Position numbers and translations under genes: made by a program. DNA of 64,000 nt, from assembly GCF_000002995.4 (NCBI RefSeq), contig NW_025062479.1, positions 22,192,721 through 22,256,720 on the forward strand. The letters run 5' to 3'. This document shows positions 46,207-59,365 of the stretch, in pieces; position 1 is the stretch's first letter, and every line of letters begins with the position of its first letter. Below the pieces are notes generated by a model that searched no databases, was not told the DNA's origin, and worked only from the letters and a program-made list of their open reading frames with translations. This DNA is from Brugia malayi (lineage: Eukaryota > Nematoda > Chromadorea > Rhabditida > Onchocercidae).

Positions 46207-47420
46207 TTAACGGTACGATTTCTGGTACCGAGCCCTTGCACCAGGGCCACCAAACTTCTTCGGTTCCCGTCGTCGAGGGTCTGCCACCAACAAATTACGA
46301 TCATACGATACCAACTGTTCTTTAAGTTCTTTTTTACTTTGTTCATCAACGAACTTCTGGTAATAAGCAACGATGGCTTTCGCTAAAGCTTGTCGAATTG
46401 CATAAATCTGCAAAGATTTAAGACAGTTTTTTTTACTCATCGCAACTGATTTAAGATTTATCTAACTCACTCATAGTTATCATTAAAATAACAGCGAAAT
46501 GCTGAAGAACCGTTCTTTCCTTATCTTTCTTTTAATGTATCGCTACAAAGTTGCAACACTTGCGCTATTATGAAGTAAAAATATATTAAAGGAATAATAA
46601 CCACATTTATCCACTTCTCACATGTGGGAATTATTCATTCAACAGCATACAGTGTGGAACTTGTGGTGATGTTATACTTCCAGTATATATGGTTTTACGA
46701 ATGAAAGACATACTGTAGCAGAAATGGCAATATGTCAAATGTTATTACAACTAGAAACAATCTAATTGAGTATCAATAAACTACTTGTTACATGAGCCAT
46801 CAAGGAAAACAAGCTTATATGATCTTGAATCTTTCAATACAAGTCGGCCGTCATTCAGGAAACTATTTTCCTCTACTCAGAAAAAACGGATTGAAAATAA
46901 CCTGAGCGACGTGTCCACCACCATTCACCCTCACTCTTATATCTACATCTTGATATCGTTCTTTGCCCAAAATCAATAGCGGCTCCTAGAAAATATCAAA
47001 CAAAATGTAAAGTTGTTGTCAAATCAATAAATTTAGACAGCACAGATAAGAATAAATTGAGAATCAGATGTACACACGGCTCACAATTCAAACTCTACAA
47101 ATGCTCCATCTGCTAGATGCAATATACCTGAAGTTTGATGCGCAAAATTTCTGGCTGTATGTGTTCCAGAGGACGGCCATTTACCTAAAACAGAGGTTGA
47201 TCAGGAATCAAAGGAAATAATTTTTTACCGTCAGAACGTTACGAACTTCCACATAATATCACACTATTTTCTAACCAAATAAACCGAATTCGAATGGAAC
47301 AACAGAATGTGCTAATTGCAAACAAAATACCTTAATAAGACCGCGTCCTTTCTTGCAGTAAGCAACAGCAGTAGCGGTCTTTTTTCTTCCAAATACCTGC
47401 ACAGATTGTGTAACAACCAT
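46207..47420 (-). CDS. rps-16: 40S ribosomal protein S16 (uS9)
   Basis: Four minus-strand exons: 47420-47331, 47184-47128, 46985-46902, 46407-46207, all in phase 0, giving 143 residues, close to the usual length of about 145. It shows the family landmarks [48 protein letters not shown], and the invariant C-terminus [15 protein letters not shown], which reaches into the small-subunit decoding centre. Component of the cytoplasmic 40S ribosome. The ATG lies 11 bases after an unpaired acceptor, so the mRNA is probably trans-spliced. Its codon choice is less AT-biased than the neighbouring genes, in keeping with high expression. Confidence 0.97.
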
Positions 47421-47430
47421 GACTGAGGGT

Positions 47431-47440
47431 GCTGCAATAA
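47431..47440 (-). promoter_or_regulatory. probable spliced-leader acceptor for RPS16
   Basis: TCTTATTGCAG on the minus strand ends at about 47432, 11 bases before the ATG and without an upstream coding exon. Confidence 0.55.
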
Positions 47441-48968
47441 GATTTACAGTAGACAACACAAACTGTTATAATACTAAACGGAAAATAAGGAATTAACACA
47501 GTGTAGTACCGAATTCTAAACTGTAAACCTCAGAGTAACACTGTCCCAGATTCGTCATACTCAATTTATCAGTTCAATCGACCATTTTTCTTCAGTCCTC
47601 ACTATTATCTAATAAGTACTCTATCATCTTTAACGCTTTTTATGATTCCAGTCTGTGATATATAATACTGCAGCAATGAAAAAATATTATTCCGAAAAAC
47701 GGAGTTCAACTAACTAGCAACCGGAAAAACAGCACTTGTATGTCCAATTTTCTACTTGCTAAGAGTCAGTTACTCATGTCCTATCATTACTGATAAAGTT
47801 AGCGTGTAGATTTATGGTCTCTATGCCATTCAGCAAATTACAAATCATCTTTCTATAAGAAAATTTAGCTCACATGTAGAAGATAATGGAGAAAGAATTA
47901 AACAAATAAAGAAATCAAACTATCATTATAATAGAAAATCGGCAAAACTTAATGTCTACAACATATTACACATCAAATAGAAGTTATTATTAATGCATCA
48001 GTACACAGATTTGACCCATCACCCCATCCCATAACGTAACCCACGACCCTACCCCTCTTATTTCGACTTGCTTCGGTTCCTCCATCCTTTCGTTTAGGAT
48101 AAGTCGACGGACCACCCACCAATTTCGCTCTCTTAACAAATCGCATATACTATCGCTCGTTCATAGTATGTCACATATTTCAGTAATTACTGTGTGCAAT
48201 CAATCGTTGTGAGAACCAGACAAAATATAATATTCAATGGATCCTTAATATTTCTATATGACATAAAGGTGTGTCATAGGTAAGGGGAGTACATGGTCAC
48301 TCTGCTCACTGGCCACTGGTCACTTGGCACTACCAGTTTGGTCATTCAATTGCAAAAAAAAAAAAAAAGAAAAATGAAAAGGTAAGATGAGTTGAACATC
48401 ATAGATGAATTGAACATCATAGAGCTTTTTTGTGAGATGCTATTTTTCAACGAAGAGAATTGCTTACTAACAAATATCTTATTAATGAGGATTTGTAAAT
48501 TTTCAGACAATGATTTATTGCAAAAAGGAAATTATACCGTACTGCAATTTTAAATTGTTCAATGATATGTCACAATTTTAATAGTTCCATTTAAAAATTT
48601 TTTTTTGTGAATTAAAGACTTTTTTAATGCTTGTATACATATATTTTATTATCTTTAATTTGAAAAGACATTATGGTACGTTCAGTTATTAGTTATTATC
48701 ACATAACAATTATTATCTTTTTCGGGATTTTTCAGAAATGTATCCATTTATGTCTGAAACAAATTATTTTCAATGATCTAACATGCTACACAAATGCTAC
48801 AAAAAATCCAAAGTTAGCATTTATCTCATCAAATGAAAATGTTTGAAGTGTAGCAGTATCAAACAAACCTTGCAATGTTTTAGTGTTTTATCTTGCACTG
48901 AGTACAGGTCTCGAACTGTTTCATTTCCGCTACTACCTGCAATTTATGAATTACCTACCATTTCCTCA
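47441..48968. other. region upstream of RPS16
   Basis: Includes a CCC-rich stretch (48010-48125) unlike the AT-rich surroundings, an 18-bp tandem duplication of a GATGAATTGAACATCATA-like unit (about 48387-48422), and coding-like minus-strand fragments from about 48820 that may belong to the F-box gene 3' end. The CCC-rich stretch is a candidate promoter element for RPS16. Confidence 0.35.
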
Positions 48969-50486
48969 TTATCTGTGTTCATACTGAAACTCGTTACAAC
49001 ACAGTTTTGTGAAGTAGTTAGAATTATACCATGGCCAACCTATTCGTATATTTATTCTGTTCGCTTCTTACCTTGCATAAAGTTTCAAAGATAAATAACT
49101 GTTCCGGTATGTTCCGGCAAGATTCATTTACACTATTATATTATCGTTTAATGCAAAAATGAGGTGTTAGATTTAAAAGAAAAGTTCACTAATGTTTAGA
49201 TTTCAATGGCATTTTCTTCCCAATTATTAACTTAGCTATAAACTCTATCAGAATTAAGCTTACATGATGCGGAATCATCCGTACCGGTGCATTCATCAAT
49301 ATATTGCGATGTATTCCGCGCGGTATCAGCGCTCGACGAAGAACGGCTTGATGATTCATCGATTCGTGCTGTTTCCATAAGTTCGCTCAATACGCAATAC
49401 CACTCTGGTAACTAAATATGCGCAAATGGTTTGAAAATTGCACTGTTTAATGTCAAATCATTTTCTGTATAAGTGCGTGTACCACAACAAGTAAGTTTTA
49501 TCCATTTTCAAGAATGATATATGAGTGAACTGTAATGATACTAGGAAAAGTTAAGAAATCAAAATTTTAAATTATTATCATACTTACTATATTAGAAATA
49601 TAATTAAACAACTTATAACTTGAAAAAAGAATTACTTAAGCGCATATAAATTAAAACAGATTTAACAAAAGATTAAAATAATTAAGAGAATAATCTATAA
49701 TATAATATATAATTAAAAAACTAACATTTGAGATTTTTTTTTTTTTTTTTTTCAGATTTTATTATGTGAAAAAAAAAAAAGAAACCATTGCTGGTAAGTA
49801 AGTATTAATTTTATATGGTGGTTTCCACACTGTGTGTGTTATCAGTTCACTTTTACCATTCATCCAGTAGCTATCAATGATTATATCATCAGCACGGCAA
49901 AAATGAATCTAAACAAACATTTGATAAGTTGTACTTTTTACAGATAAAAAAAGAAAATAGAAAAACAAAGTTTAAATCAGATATAGTGTAGAACTATTTT
50001 AGAATTAAGTCAAAAATTAGTTCACATTTTTTTTTCATTTCAACAGTTTTAATTAACGAGCATAGTGTGATGAACTGTTTAGTTTATTGTTATGATTTAG
50101 GAAAATAATCGTCCTGCTTGGATATAAGTTAGAAATTTATTCCTTGTCTGATCTTTCATCTTTTATTACTTATTTATTTATTTTTTAAAACAGTTTTATT
50201 TGAATATTAGAACCTTGCATTTGAATTCATTTAATTCTTGCTCAATTTGATAAGCTATGCGATAGCTTTCATCATAAAGTATTAATTGTTCAATATTAGA
50301 TGGAAGTATTTGTTGAAGGAATAACTTTAGCTGTGATATATCTGGCTTTGACACATATACTGCTACTAATTTTAACATTTTTGAATTCTTTAATGATGGA
50401 TAATTTTTAAAGAATGCTTTATTGGTAGTACTAATTGAATATAACGATGGTGCCAATGTTAGACAAGTTAAATGATCCAAGTTATC

Positions 50487-50517
<31 letters not shown>

Positions 50518-52864
50518 CAGAGAATATTATTGAATAAATTAATTAAATACTGAAATATCAAATTATACTAAATGTTAGAATATTAAAAAAAAAAAAATTA
50601 ACATTAAATATATTTGTAATAATAATGATCAAAAATTTACTTATAGCTTGAAAACAAATAGGCGCATCTTCAGATGGTATAAGTGCACCTAATAAACATA
50701 ATTTTTCCAATGTTTTCTGATATTTGAAACAAAATAATTTTAAAACTGATCCTGTTACTACAACACCCTTAAAATTATCAGTGATAATAATACCATTAAT
50801 ATTTTAATTCCTGTTTAGATACAATCATAGATAAATAAATAAATCAAAAGTAAAATAGCGAATAAATGTCATATTTGAACGAAATTTTTTTTAATTTAAA
50901 CGATACACAGATTTAAATTCATTAAATCCATACCTGTAATTTAATATCACTAAGAGATGTTGAAGTAAGTTTTGCCACCTGTCGTTCACAGATGATATTC
51001 CGGTGACATTTATCATCGTTATATCGTTGTTGTATATGAAGTAAATGTAATTTTGAAAATGAAAAAAGCGATTCAATTACCGAATCATATCGACTGCTGA
51101 ATATTTTGTTATTTAAAAAAAGAAAAGAGAAAATCAACGTTCGAAGGTGTCAAATTAGTTTCCTATTTGATCACTCATAATTAGAATGAAAATTTTAATT
51201 AATTAATACAAACATTTTTGATCGATTAATACAAGCATTTTCTCATTTTGTTTTATAATAATTTGAAAAAAAAAAAATGTCGACTAATAATAACTTTGAA
51301 ATGAAAAATTTCTGTATGTAAAATTTAATTCAACAGAATATTGCAATGCTTTAAATTTTGCAAATAATTTTTTCTCTCTTTTGCATTCGGAAACAATTGA
51401 TATATTGAAAATTATTATTTTCAATTATTACATAATTAATTAAGAATGATTAGGATGAAAATTTTAATTAATTAATAAAAACATTTTTTGTTTATTCTCT
51501 GTGATATGATGGATGACAGATAGGTATGCAAATTATTGTATTTTGTTTAATTGAAAGAATTACTTACTCAGTGAAAAAATTACTCGAAATGTAAATTTCA
51601 TGAACATTCAGTAAATTATGCAATACATTACTATTTACATTACGGAGCGCATTTTCATCATGTATTGCTAATTTCCGGATTAACGGGCATCGTTTCAGGA
51701 GTGGCACTATTATCGATTCCTGCAACTATAATTGTCATTAGATTTTCTAATCCTTTTTGCAACTTTCATTAATTTTATTTCTGAAATAAATAAAAAACAT
51801 TCCTTAAAAAAAATAAAATTAAAAAAAAAAGTCACACTCAAAGGCATTTTGCTATTTAAAAAAAAAATAATAATAATAATAATAATTGGAGATTAAAATA
51901 TTTATGATCTTTTTATTTTTATGGAATTTATTCTTTTTTGCTTCTTTTTTAATGATTTTTTTCTTATAAATCGATTGATTTTAATAAGTTAAATTCTTAT
52001 AACTAAGAGTTTTGTTTTTTTTTTTTTCTCGAGTTCGTGATAATTTCAGTAAAGTTTTTGCTTTTTCTATTATTTTAATTTTTGTTGTTTTTTGAGTTAA
52101 AAGTTATCATTTTTTGTTATTTTGATCTTATTTTTTTTTTTATGCCAAACATTTCTGATTCTTTTGATTAGTTCATTTCTTATGTTTATTTCAATTTCAA
52201 AAGAAACGAATCAAAATTACGGCAAAGTATGAAATCAGATGAAAAACTATTCTTTTTTAACTTTTACTTTACTCTTTTTCAGCATTGTCTGATAAATTTA
52301 AATAAATTTCAATTCTTCAAAAAAAAAAAAGTAACAAAAACATTGATTAACTGAATGCTGATCCACTTCTAATATAAAACCTTTTCCGGACAAAGTGATG
52401 CCATCAATACGAATTGAACAACATAACACATCTTCCCACTAAAATTTCAACTATCAGTTTTAACCTTTAACTCTTATTTTTTAACTTTAAATTTTTTAAA
52501 CAATTAACAATGAAAATCTTTTTTATTTAAGAATCTTTCCTTTTCTTTTTTAACTTAAAAAATAAGAAATATTTTCTAAATTATCTGATAACTTTTTGAG
52601 CTGAACTGATATGCCTATTATCAGAATTTTTAAATAGCAAAGCAATAAATTATCTCAAATAAAATCAGCAATAAATTACAAAATTATTTACTATATAATA
52701 TTGAATATTCTAAAAAGATAATTTTAATTTTTCAACTATCATTGTAATACCTTATTGAATAACTTATAAAAGGTAGTATTAACAGCAGCAAATCGTGTCC
52801 TACTTTTTACATCAAGATATCGAAATAAACGCCAAATGACATCATCTGATAGAATATCCAACAT
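48969..52864 (-). CDS. F-box protein with leucine-rich-type repeats
   Basis: Minus-strand exons 52864-52751, 52438-52352, 51725-51568, 51096-50934, 50767-50641, 50485-50214, 49908-49786 and 49411 onward join with consistent phases. The N-terminus is an F-box (MLDILSDDVIWRLFRYLDVK, then SRTRFAAVNTTFYKLF), which binds SKP1. The rest repeats hydrophobic strand-helix patterns (CPLIRKLAIHDENALRNV, LEKLCLLGALIP, LDHLTCLTLAPSLYS) typical of irregular leucine-rich repeats, so the protein is probably an SCF substrate receptor. The 3' end is ambiguous: the sixth exon can read through to a stop at 50196 (312 residues), or splice at 50214 into 49908, where ELNEFKCK continues smoothly into IHFCRADDIIIDSYW. 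From the 49411 exon it can then stop at 49232 (about 407 residues) or splice in phase 1 to 49039-48969. Substrate unknown. Confidence 0.65.
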
Positions 52865-52879
52865 TCTTAACACTTCTAC

Positions 52880-54636
52880 CTATTCAACTGATAAAGTAAT
52901 TTTAATCAATTTAAGTTAAAAATAATCTTTTTTTGGCAAAATATAAACCTCAATATGGTAAAATTTCAATTTTCAATAAAAAAAATTTTTACAATTTATT
53001 TCTTTTCTTGCTCAAATTTTTTCATGCACAATGGTTGCAATTATATTTTCAAAATTAGTAAGAATAAAAGAACCGACCGATTCTGATAACTTCCATAAAC
53101 TAATTGCGCTCAATATTTAAAAGACTATAAAAATTTATGTAAATTATACAATTCGATGTTATTTCAAAGATTTGAATATACTTTTCTTATCATAAATGAA
53201 AACTTTACCCATTACATGTGCTAATAATTGAATATACGATAATTTTAACGTGTATGACGTGAATGCATTGTATTATATTTAGAATTTAAATAGTAATTAT
53301 ATCATTGTTATTACTTCTTATCAGTATTTAAAATTCCATTCCAATCATTTTAACAATGTTAAAGATTCAGATTGGAAAAATATTTCTCAGTTCATGAAGA
53401 TTATCAGTGGCATCAGATTATCAATATGAATTGAGCGGAAACATATAAGTAAAATTTGATAAGTCAACAACTTTGCATTATTTGTAAGCAATCATACAAT
53501 GATACCTTTACAAACAGACAAACATTTTATGACCGTAATTCTTCAATACTTTTTCATGATTGCAAAAAAAAAAGCTTTCAAAATCAAAGATTTTCAATTT
53601 TTATTATATTTACGCATTATTCAATTTTTCATGCTTTTAAATTCAAAATTTTGCAAATTTTTTTTTTTTTTTTTTTTGTCTTTGTTCCAATTGAAGCATA
53701 AAATTTCCATATTTCTTACATTTTGTTTTGTTTTTGATTAAATTTTTTAAAAATTTAACAATAAAATAGAATAATAAAAAAATGAAATATGAACAAATAT
53801 AAATCAACTAAATTAATTTGCCTGCTTTACCATTAATATTAATTTAAAAAATTTGAGTATAATGTTTGATATTATTACTTAAATAAATGTATAATATTAC
53901 TGCTTATTATTATTACTTAGATATCCATATAATTTCAAGATTGCTTAATAGAATAAATGATAGTGAGAGATAGTGTGTGATAAGCAATGATAAAGTTATA
54001 ATCACGTGAAAACTCTTCATCCTTCATTGTGCTTATTTAAAGTTCAAATTATTCGTTGTGCAAAACATTTGTATTTGCCACCTCTCAACCACCTGTCTAT
54101 GTCTCTTATAATGTGTCATTGTTCAAACATCTCTCAGTACCATAAATGTTGTGCTGTAATGCTTATGAATGCTTCAAATTTTACAAAAATACATTATTTT
54201 ATGCCATTCGCTTAACTTTTTTCCATTTTTTTTCTTAAATTAAAAAAAAAAGCACTCATGATTTTACTTTTTTAAATAAATTTCTATTTGTTATTTGATA
54301 AAAAATTAGGAAATAAATTGTTTAATCTAATAATTATCTTATTCTAATACAAAATATATTATTTTTTATATAATAATAAAGATTTAATTTATAATATTAA
54401 AATGTTGGATGGTGATTCATTATCAGTTATTATCATCAAATATAATATTGAAATGTTATATTGTATTTTCATTATCAGTTATTATCAACGAAATTTCAAA
54501 AAAAAAAAAAAAAAAAAAAAAAAAGAAAACGCAATTTGTTGATTGTAATAATGAAGTGATAATGATCAATTTTTGTTATCATATCATAACATTATCATTT
54601 ACAGGTATGATTATAGCATTTTATAAATGATATGAA
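52880..54636. other. gap between divergent F-box and four-TM genes
   Basis: AT-rich with poly-T (53659-53677) and poly-A (54500-54524) runs and an imperfect tandem duplication bearing ATTATCAGTTATTATCA (54416-54436 and about 54469-54487). It must contain the promoters of both flanking genes. Confidence 0.45.
54399..54500. repeat. imperfect tandem duplication with GATA motifs
   Basis: The string CATTATCAGTTATTATCA occurs twice about 53 bases apart, each within a similar context starting AAATGTT. Four TATC cores in total. Confidence 0.6.
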
Positions 54637-55620
54637 ATGAGTCGAAATATAATTAAAAGAGGTTACACAATTGTAACTGTAGCTCAATTGGTACTCAATT
54701 CTTCTTCTCTTTTTTTTTTTTAATCCGAAAGATTTATAAGTTTTCATTTAAAAATTTTAATTTGTATATTTCGTTATAATTCAGAAATAATTGTATGTTA
54801 ATTATTATACTATGTATATCATGCATTTAAAAATTGAATTTAGATACATTCTGATAGTATCAATATTCGCTTCTTATCATAACTAATTGATTGAAATAAT
54901 TTTTAATCAAAATAACCTAATAAATGAAATGAATTACTAAATTAATATAAAATTAGATTAATTTAGAGTTTATCATTTATTGCTCTGTTCATTAGCTCAT
55001 TTATTTGGAACAATGGTGACGTATACATTCAACTCGGTTACAATGGTTATGGATGGCAAACACTTATCATTGCTTGTTTATTTATCATTTTGATAATTAA
55101 TTTAATTAGTTCACTTACACAATTAAGTGGCACAAATATATTCCAAGAATATGGCAAATTTAAGGTAAATTAAAGTTTATTCTTTTCCTTCTTTTTTTTT
55201 TTTTCTCGTTTTCAATTTTAATTCTTAAATTTGTCAAAAAAAAAGATTAATAAGCAAAAATTAATTTAATTCGCTTTTCTCATTCCTTTTTTTTTTTTTT
55301 TTGAAAAAAGAAATTATTAATAATTTAATAATTTTAATATATTTAACAATAATTTCAGTTACTAATCATTTATGGTTTTTGCTCATTAATGACAATTATT
55401 GCTGCAGCATTAGAAACTTGGAATTGTAAATTAGCAGCAAATGCTGAAAATAATATCCTTCATCCACGTTTTGTTATCACTGCTGTAAATTTTTTTTTTT
55501 TTTTTTCTTAAATTTATCTTTAATTAATATTTTACACTTAAATTTATTATAGTTAATTGTTAATATTTAAATTATTTTGAAATTTTAAAAAGCTAAATGT
55601 TTAATTAATTTTATTGATAT

Positions 55621-55651
<31 letters not shown>

Positions 55652-55987
55652 CAGTAACTTTTTTTTATGACAAATTTTATAGAAAATTGAAAAGAATATA
55701 TTGTTATAGAGAAATATACTTTTTCTGATTAGCAAAACTTTTAATTTTTATTCAAATTGAAAAATTTTCTCACAATTTTTCTCACTTATACAAATAAATG
55801 AGAATTGCAAACAAAATAAAATCAGTTTTATCAACAATTTCTAAAAATTACTAAAATAAAATAATTAAACTTTTCCATTTTAATTTAAAAATTTCTATGA
55901 AAACTAAAATTAGATCAATTTCAGGTGTTAACTTGGTTGCTTGTTCTATCGCATGTCATTATGATTTTAATCATTTTACTTATATAA
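54637..55987 (+). CDS. small four-transmembrane protein (nematode MARVEL/DUF-like)
   Basis: Exons 54637-54690, 54967-55164, 55359-55484 and 55925-55987 join in phase 0 into 146 residues. A short basic N-terminus (MSRNIIKRGY) leads into membrane span 1 (about 10-31), a polar loop (WNNGDVYIQLGYNGYGWQ), span 2 (about 49-68), span 3 (about 84-104), a loop with AALETWNCKLAANAENN, and span 4 (about 122-146), which ends at the stop. This even four-span layout of about 150 residues resembles MARVEL-type and nematode-specific small membrane families such as DUF7087; that assignment is from layout, not from a motif. Introns are rich in homopolymers. The gene is divergent from the F-box gene. Confidence 0.65.
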
Positions 55988-57102
55988 TAGCATTATTAAA
56001 TGAAGCCGAACATATATCATCGTTTCTTTCCACGTAATATTTCATTCTCGATTATATCAGCGATTGATAATTTTGATATTTAAATTGATAATTTCATATT
56101 TAAACTGCTAATTTTAACATTTTAATTGATGAAAATGAAAGTGAGCAAAGTAATCATATGTAAAAGTGAAATTCATAAAAATGAAATAAATTCATCTTGT
56201 CACATGGGATTGAGGACATTCTTGAAAAAAGAAAAAAATTGATTTTCTTTTGATTGAATAAAGTATAAGTATATGAGTATGAAAATGTTTCCAAAATTTA
56301 AAATATATTAAATAAAAGAAAAATAGAATTAAGGGATGAAATGAAGTTAGCTTTTAGGAATATTATTGCTTTTAACAAACAATTTAATCATTCACTTATT
56401 TCACAAAATTTATGTTTGAAAAGTTTATGTTAAATTTATAAAACTTTTAATTTTTCCTTTTTTTTTTCAATTTGATTAATATATTTTGTTTTCTATTAAA
56501 ATAAAAAAGCAATAATACATTAAGATATTCATTTTTCACTTTTTCACTTTTTTTTTTAAGTCTCAAATGAATGAATGAATTAAGCTAAAGTTAGTAATCA
56601 ATAAATCTTAAATGAGTAATTAATATTTTTAATTTTAAAATTGCCTGCAATTCAACTTTGAATAAATTTCGTCAAATTTGCTAAAAAAAAAATTTATTAA
56701 ACAAACACTTCTAGCAGTCATTTCAATAACAAAAAAAAAAAAAAAATTATATAATTAAATTTTAAATCATTTCTCTCTTTATTTAATGAATGAATTACTA
56801 TTTGTATGAAATAATTCATAAAGAAGTAATTGTGAAATATAATTTTTAGTGTTTAATATAATTCTAAAATTCAAATTTTAATTATTTTGGTTAAAATTAT
56901 TTTTCAACTTTACTCTTCGTTCTATGATTCATGTTTATAAATTATATACAACAAAATGATTACTTTCTATATGATTGCATTTTCGTACTATGTTTTACAA
57001 AAATGTTTCATCTATCGACTGATGAGTCATTTCAGGTAATAAAATTAAATTGTAAATTTGTCTTCTCACTGTAACATAACATTTGCAATTTACCTAAAAT
57101 AT

Positions 57103-57139
57103 TGACAATAGTAAAATATTTCATATTTTACTATTGTCA
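57103..57139. repeat. 17-bp inverted repeat, 3-base loop
   Basis: Arms TGACAATAGTAAAATAT (57103-57119) and its exact complement (57123-57139) around TTC. Nearly perfect palindrome. Confidence 0.85.
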
Positions 57140-58404
57140 TAATTTCTAGTTGATTTGAAATAAAATATGCACAAAAGAAAATAAACATTCAGATAAATAT
57201 TTAAATGAAACGATGAATCATTGATGAGTCATAAAGATCATTTACAAAGATCAGACAATTAGCATTATCACCAAGAAATGTTTACGTCTTCAAGCAACGC
57301 AGTCTAAAATTAGCATTTCAATACAATATTACTTGATGTAATCAGTAATCAGTAACAGAAAATTGCATATTATCAGAATGTTTTTCATATTTCAATAATC
57401 TATTTGTAAACAATGTGCTGATTAGTAAATAAAATGTTTACAGTAATAAGCAATGATAAGCATTTATTTTATCTGGAATGTTTGCTATTAGAATTGTAAA
57501 ATTGTATAATACTATAATTAAATCATTGAAACTAACCATTTTTTAAAATTCTAAAAATACCAATTTCAAAAAAAAAAAACAAACAAAACAAAACTTCATT
57601 TCATATTTAATTTTTTAAATCTATTCATTCTAAATTTGAAGTATAAAATCTCAACCAATTGCTCATTTATCTTTTTTGCATTATTTCTCTTTTCATTTTG
57701 CTTCATTATTTGTTATCTTTCTCCTACATTTTGCTCATCAAAATATCACGAAAATAACAATTAACTCTTTTTTTTTGCTAATTAAAATTTTACTTACATT
57801 TGTTTTTTTTTTTTTCTTTTTTTTTTTTTAAAACTTTTACTATAAAGACTAATTACATTTTCATTGCATTCATTCGTTTTTAATTTCTCATTTTTTCATT
57901 TCTTTCTTCATTTCAACAATATTCTTGTTCAATTATCTGTAGCAGAATGGATTACAGTTACTTTAGGAATTTTGACTGATACCATTAACTTACTTATGTA
58001 ATCAAATTAAAAGTTATTTATCTGATCTTTATCGAAAAACATTTGTTATTTGAATTTATCTGAATTAATCTCTAAACTGTTGCAATTAGTCAAAAAAATA
58101 TTCAATCCTAATAATTATAGCAATTATGTTGAAAGTAAATTAATTTCGAGATTATAGTTTAATCACTCATTATCGTCATCAGGTAACATCATATATTCGA
58201 GCTACAAATTTAAATATTCTATGCAATTAGCTTTCAGTATGTTTTCATTTTTAGTACCTGAATGTTACCTTTATAAAATACCTTTGGGTATCAGTTTTAT
58301 CTCTTTTTTTTTAATTTCTAAAAAAATTTTTAATTTTGTGTAACAAGGCTATACATTTAGTTTTAGCAAGAAATTAGTAAAAAATAAATACCTGTCTATG
58401 ATCA

Positions 58405-58457
58405 TTCTCTCTCTCCCCTCTCTCTCCCTCTCTCTCCTTCTCTCTCTCTCTCTCTCA
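58405..58457. repeat. (CT/CCT)n microsatellite
   Basis: About 50 bases of TCTC units with CCC interruptions. Confidence 0.9.
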
Positions 58458-59343
58458 GAGTGATAAAGTTGAGACATTCTTATCGAGTCTAGTCTCTTTC
58501 TATGAATTCAAACTTGGCAGGGAATTATTTAATTGGAAATTTCAAAGCTTTTAATTTTTCTATCCAAGATTATTACTTTATTTTACTTAGACTAAAATAT
58601 ACATATAGTTTTCGAATAAATTAAAAAGAATTAAACATTTCAAGTAAATAAGCTAAATAAATAAAATTGATCTGTGCTCAAGAAAAAAAAAAAAAAAAAT
58701 GCGAAAACAAATTCCATATATTTTCAGAATTCAGGTCATTTTTCCATCCATTAGCAAAATTTCTATTTCCCAAAAGAAGAAGGATTTTCCAGAAATGAAT
58801 TAATCACTTCACGCTATTCCTAATATACGCACGTATAACGTGAACGTGAACGTGAGATCACATACAATTGGGACACTTTCCATAGCGCTTATTTTGCTAA
58901 GGCTAAATTGTAAACATTGAATTTAAGCTCTGTAAAAATTTCTCATAGAGAAAAAAAAAAAACAATTATTAATCAAAAAAAAAATTTTAAATAATAAATT
59001 TGAATTTATTTTTATTTTTTCATTTAAACAAAAATAATCACCGAACTATAATCACTAAAGAATTTATCTCATTTGGCTTATTTTTAATTTTTCTTTGCTT
59101 CAATTTCATCCATCTGCAATTGTCATTTCTCTGCCAAATATCTGATTGTCTCTTTTCTTGTCTTATTTTAATGTTTTAACCAAACTAGGCCATATATTTT
59201 TACATTTGACATTTCAATTTTTCCATTTTTATAAACTTCAAAATTTTACTCTTAAATTTTAACATTTTCATTTTTAATTTTATAAGAGTTTTTAATGATT
59301 AATTTTTTTTTTAAATCTTAAAAGAAAATATTTTGATAGAATA

Positions 59344-59365
59344 TTTCATTTCATTTCATTTCATT
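59344..59365. repeat. (TTTCA)n pentanucleotide repeat
   Basis: Four tandem CATTT units, directly readable. Confidence 0.85.

Noticed and set aside
48900..49140. Coding-like minus-strand exons joined by a 32-base intron (CRNIPEQLFIFETLCK and following)
   Set aside because: The intron is too short and the phase does not connect with the F-box exon at 49411; the alternative frame from 49039 fits better.
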